From NCBI GenBank assembly GCA_948602995.1, contig CAPEBR010000042.1:1-34143 (forward strand): 34,143 nt of DNA. Direction: 5' to 3'. The DNA is from an uncultured Dorea sp. Lineage in GTDB: Bacteria; Bacillota; Clostridia; Lachnospirales; Lachnospiraceae. The notes beneath the pieces were generated by a model. That model saw only the letters and a list, made by a program, of their open reading frames with translations. It made no database searches and had not been told where the DNA came from. Position numbers and translations under genes: made by a program. Positions 31,902 through 34,143 of this stretch are shown in pieces; the stretch's first letter is position 1, and every line of letters starts with the position of its first letter.

Positions 31902-31920
31902 TCCACTTTTAACTTGTACT
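31902..31920 (-). repeat. Right terminal inverted repeat of the IS3 element
   Basis: TCCACTTTTAACTTGTACT; inverse of the left end with one mismatch. Confidence 0.8.
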
Positions 31921-32009
31921 ATTTATATTCTAACATCACGGTTCCATATGAAGTTGTAAGTATATTTTCACCTCCTGCAGCAAAAAACGCAGCTAATATC
32001 CGGGGATGA
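31921..32009 (+). pseudogene. Possible 3' end of the interrupted small ORF
   Basis: Immediately after the right end a frame reads 'YSNITVPYEVVSIFSPPAAK' followed by 'NAANIRG' and TGA 32007-32009. No start codon with a ribosome binding site belongs to it, so it could be the C-terminus of the ORF begun at 30356, giving a peptide of roughly 40-45 residues. It could instead be chance. A short hairpin (GAGGC-AAT-GCCTC) follows at once, and the rest up to 32220 contains no gene that I can see. Confidence 0.35.
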
Positions 32010-32220
32010 GGCAATGCCTCGGATACTGCTGTGCTGTTTCTGCACATAATTTTGACAATATCAATTTTAACATATGACTTTTACGGTGTAAATCGCACAA
32101 CCGTGCCAGTTTAAGAAATTATTGTGCCATTTTTATAGCATGTTCCAAAAGTGTTAGTATGCGTTCTGTTGGATACTGTTTGCGGATTTTGGGAACAAAT
32201 ATACTGATAGAAATGGTACA

Positions 32221-32235
32221 AACGCTTTTAGCGTT
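32221..32235 (+). promoter_or_regulatory. Palindromic operator before the XRE regulator
   Basis: AACGCT-TTT-AGCGTT is a perfect 6-bp dyad 23 bp before the start codon and 15 bp after a TATACT box (32200-32205). It is placed to let the XRE protein repress its own gene. Confidence 0.55.
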
Positions 32236-32258
32236 GGCTGAAAATGGAGGTCGAACAG

Positions 32259-32579
32259 ATGCAGGGATTAGGGAAACGGATCCAGAAATGCCGGGAGGAG
32301 GCAGGAATGACGCAGGAAGCGCTGGCAGAGCGCGTGGGGATCAGCTGGAATTATCTTGGGGCGATTGAACGGGAAGTGAAAACACCGAAGCTTACCACCC
32401 TTGTCAAGATCATCAATGCCCTGGAGGTATCAGCGGATGATGTGATGCTGGACGTGCTTCGTGTTGGAAGGAAGGCGCGGTGTACAAAGTTAGAGGAGAA
32501 ACTTCAAAGCCTCCCGGATAAGAAACAGGAGAAGATCCTGCGGATTCTGGACTTTCTCATTGAGGAAGAGAGAAGATAG
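32259..32579 (+). CDS. XRE-family helix-turn-helix regulator
   Basis: 106 aa. I chose ATG 32259, 7 nt after GGAGGT; the upstream ATG 32244 would place the ribosome binding site inside the gene. The HTH covers residues ~4-58: 'GKRIQKCREEAGMTQEALAE', 'RVGISWNYLGAIEREVKTPK' and 'LTTLVKIINALEVSADDVML'. The C-terminal tail 'RCTKLEEKLQSLPDKKQEKI' with 'LRILDFLIEEE' is a common dimerisation helix of small Clostridia regulators. A palindrome just upstream suggests autorepression. No partner gene adjoins closely (162 bp to the next gene). Confidence 0.9.
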   Translation: MQGLGKRIQKCREEAGMTQEALAERVGISWNYLGAIEREVKTPKLTTLVKIINALEVSADDVMLDVLRVGRKARCTKLEEKLQSLPDKKQEKILRILDFLIEEERR

Positions 32580-32686
32580 CCTGTGCAAGTGTACGGGTTA
32601 TTTTTTTACTATTCATTTAATACGCAATATAATACTGGAAAAATATAGAAATCAAGTATTATATGATGAAAATGCGGTCTGTGTTT

Positions 32687-32694
32687 GCTATACT
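32687..32694 (+). promoter_or_regulatory. Extended -10 promoter before the interrupted Cys-rich gene
   Basis: TGC-TATACT (32686-32694) is an extended -10 element about 48 bp before ATG 32742. The -35 is not convincing. Confidence 0.4.
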
Positions 32695-32741
32695 GATTCT
32701 GATAGCGTTGGGACTATATCTATTGGAATCAAGGAGGGAGT

Positions 32742-33476
32742 ATGAGCAGAAACAAGGCAGTATTTGGAATCGGTATCCTGTGTTTTACAGCAGGGATGTA
32801 TTTTGGAGGAGTTTTAGCAGGGTTTAAGAGGCAGGAGCTTCCGGCTGAAGAACTGGAAATGAGGAGGACATGGGAAAGGCAGGAACAGCCTCCGGCAGAC
32901 AGTACGCTTGCTGATCCGTCAGAGTGTTATCTATGCGGGAGCCATAACCGGAGCCTGATGGGCATGTTCCGGGGAAGGGACGACCTGGGAGTGATCTGTG
33001 TCAATGACTGGTATGTGATGGATATGCGGATCCGGAATCTGGACGGGATGGGCGGAGGCGGTTCCGGCTGGACCGTTGGTGCAGAGGGAGCCTGCAGTTT
33101 TCAGACGGACCGGAATCCGGAACGGTGAATTTCAGAGGTTACAGTAGAATATGGTACAAACAGTATCTTTGATGTGAAGAAGGTGCAAGACCACTTGTGC
33201 CAGACCTGTCTGGATAAGCTATTGGAGGTCATGGACAGTTATGGATATGAAGGAGAAGAATCAGGGGTAAGGGATATATGTCTGGTGGATTTTCAGACGC
33301 TGGAGCTCTATTCCCTGCAGGAGCATTACATATCCCATTATATCCGGGATTATTATGTCCAGGTAGACGGACAGGATGGCAAAGAGCTGGAGGTAACAGG
33401 CATCTATACGCCGGTACTGGAGAATGGGGAGCGGACAACAGACGTTGCAATGGAATCGGAAAACAAGTATAATTGA
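32742..33476 (+). pseudogene. Signal-anchored Cys-motif protein split by one in-frame TGA
   Basis: ATG 32742 (AAGGAGGG upstream) opens a frame of 244 codons in all, interrupted only by TGA at 33126-33128. The first part (128 aa) has a hydrophobic segment ('VFGIGILCFTAGMYFGGVLA') and 'CYLCGSHNRSLMGMFRGRDD', then 'GVICVNDWYVMDMRI'. The frame continues after the stop with 'ISEVTVEYGTNSIFDVKKVQ' and 'HLCQTCLDKLLEVMDSYGYE'. The CxxC pairs before and after the stop look like parts of one metal-binding or redox fold. Nothing shifts, so this is probably a recent nonsense mutation (from CGA, GGA or similar). Read-through cannot be excluded. Function unknown; I recall similar uncharacterised Lachnospiraceae proteins. 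Confidence 0.7.
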
Positions 33477-33507
33477 CCTAACTTAAATTAAGAAAAGGGT
33501 GTCTGTC

Positions 33508-33879
33508 ATGATAGAGTGTATCGTTGTTGGAACTGGCGGATTTATAGGAGCGGTCTGCAGATATTTAATAGGAATGATCCCATTGAAAGAAGGATGTGTA
33601 TTTCCAATCAAAACACTAATGATAAATATTGTGGGTTCTTTTCTGATTGGAATTGTTACTGCATTGGCAATAAAAACAGATTTTCTGAATCCCAGGACAG
33701 TGTTATTCCTGAAGGTCGGGATATGCGGAGGCTTTACTACATTTTCTTCCTTCGCATTGGAGACAACAGATTTGATGAAAGATGGAAAGATGCATCTGGC
33801 GGCCATTTATACTGTACTCAGTGTTACGCTTGGGGTACTGGCTGTATTCGCAGGCCAGAGAATTGTCAGGAAGGGATAA
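33508..33879 (+). CDS. crcB: CrcB/Fluc fluoride channel
   Basis: 123 aa from ATG 33508, with AAGGG upstream (a GTG at 33499 is also in frame). It has four hydrophobic helices with the family's hallmarks: 'GTGGFIGAVCRYLIG' in helix 1, 'TLMINIVGSFLIG' in helix 2 (Asn of the pore), and 'GICGGFTTFSSFALET' in helix 3, carrying the Phe and Thr/Ser track and the Na+-site region. Fluc channels work as antiparallel dimers that let fluoride leave the cell. Only one crcB is visible here; the next gene is not a second copy, so it must be a homodimer or pair with one outside the window. No fluoride riboswitch was recognised before it. Confidence 0.93.
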   Translation: MIECIVVGTGGFIGAVCRYLIGMIPLKEGCVFPIKTLMINIVGSFLIGIVTALAIKTDFLNPRTVLFLKVGICGGFTTFSSFALETTDLMKDGKMHLAAIYTVLSVTLGVLAVFAGQRIVRKG

Positions 33880-33886
33880 GAGGACG

Positions 33887-34143
33887 ATGAGCAGAAGGGG
33901 ATATGTTCCGGAGGATGAAAAACAGTTTGCCGGGAAGCAGTTAGAATTGCTGCAAAAAGCATCAGATGAAGTGCAGTTCCTTCTGGACAGGGGATATGAT
34001 GTCAAACCAGTCACGACTTTTGTTGGCAACCATTACCTGTTTTCCGAGCGGCAGCGACTGGCCCTGGCAAGGTCGGTGTCGGCAAAGAAATATATTCAAA
34101 AGCGGCTCCATAAGGAATTATTGCAGACAGGAAAGGAATATCT
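33887..34143 (+). CDS. DUF434-type protein, N-terminal part
   Basis: ATG 33887, preceded by AAGAGG, 7 bp after the crcB stop, reads to the window edge without a stop (85 codons visible). The segment 'VQFLLDRGYDVKPVTTFVGN' followed by 'HYLFSERQRLALARSVSA' matches the DUF434 family core. The function of this family is unknown. The tight spacing suggests an operon with crcB. The C-terminal domain is outside the window. Confidence 0.8.
   Translation, partial: MSRRGYVPEDEKQFAGKQLELLQKASDEVQFLLDRGYDVKPVTTFVGNHYLFSERQRLALARSVSAKKYIQKRLHKELLQTGKEY

Larger units (their letters stand above)
30394..31920 (-). mobile_element. IS3-family insertion sequence, about 1.53 kb
   Basis: The element is bounded by 19-bp imperfect terminal inverted repeats: AGTACAAGTTAAACGTGGA at 30394-30412 and its inverse (one mismatch) at 31902-31920. 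It carries orfA, orfB with the DDE integrase core, a phased A7 slip site between them and an extra small ORF at the orfB-distal end. I could not find a clean 3-4 bp target duplication, so the exact outer bases are uncertain. Ends further out (for example at TGTCAAG, 30383) are possible. Confidence 0.85.

Noticed and set aside
30380..31935. Target-site duplication of the IS3 element
   Set aside because: Flanks tried at several outer boundaries (AGTACAAG, GTACAAG, TGTCAAG) gave no matching 3-4 bp direct repeat.
33126..33128. TGA as a selenocysteine codon
   Set aside because: No obvious SECIS-like stem-loop follows and the neighbouring residues do not resemble a known selenoprotein site; a nonsense mutation is simpler.
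33477..33507. Fluoride riboswitch before crcB
   Set aside because: Only about 30 bp separate the genes and no fluoride aptamer core was seen.

Overview
The window looks like a chromosome segment from a gut Clostridia, most likely Lachnospiraceae. This is inferred from the protein families, moderate GC, GGAGG-type ribosome binding sites, the standalone PurO plus ATIC-type AICAR transformylase pair, and GHKL/LytTR signalling. No rRNA, tRNA or CRISPR array was recognised.

Region 1 (1-7,620, almost all minus strand) is mobile-element-like. It holds the start of an AbrB-type regulator, a protein with a Q/N/Y-rich tail, a CobT-like von Willebrand A (VWA) protein, an XRE regulator, a MoxR-like AAA+ ATPase, a membrane protein and an SSB with a long Gly/Asn-rich tail. 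The SSB transcript starts from a good sigma-A promoter and has a ~215-nt leader with several perfect hairpins, one of them terminator-like.

Region 2 (7,621-14,510) is AT-richer and patchy. It contains an Rpn-family nuclease behind an operator dyad, a DUF2971 gene broken at a GATA repeat, an ABC six-TM protein without an ATPase, a decayed serine recombinase, a SAM methyltransferase and a small Rpn-tail-like ORF. A minus-strand operon follows (DUF3268 zinc finger, sigma factor, unknown, membrane protein) with two 22-bp direct repeats in front. Regions 1 and 2 read as a degraded integrative or conjugative element with cargo.

Region 3 (14,733-19,747) is core-like: IMP cyclohydrolase (PurO), AICAR transformylase, terminators, and an M16C presequence-protease-type metallopeptidase.

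Region 4 (19,801-30,393) is the most interesting part. It appears to be one ~10-kb operon: a membrane-anchored 950-aa protein with four divergent copies of an unrecognised domain, a lipoprotein with a fifth copy, two ABC half-exporters (probable heterodimer), a trigger-factor-like chaperone lacking the ribosome-binding domain, a thioredoxin, a GHKL sensor kinase, a LytTR response regulator, and the start of a very small ORF. The operon promoter carries two GAATAGAC boxes exactly 21 bp apart ending 8 bp before the -35, the geometry expected of a LytTR site. The M16 peptidase promoter has the same layout with a degenerate second box. I infer that the response regulator controls both.

Region 5 (30,394-34,143) begins with an IS3-family element (about 1.53 kb, 19-bp terminal repeats, a phased A7 frameshift site and an extra 54-aa coiled-coil ORF) that has split the small ORF behind the response regulator. 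After it come an XRE regulator with its own palindrome, a gene split by one in-frame TGA, a CrcB fluoride channel and the start of a DUF434 protein.
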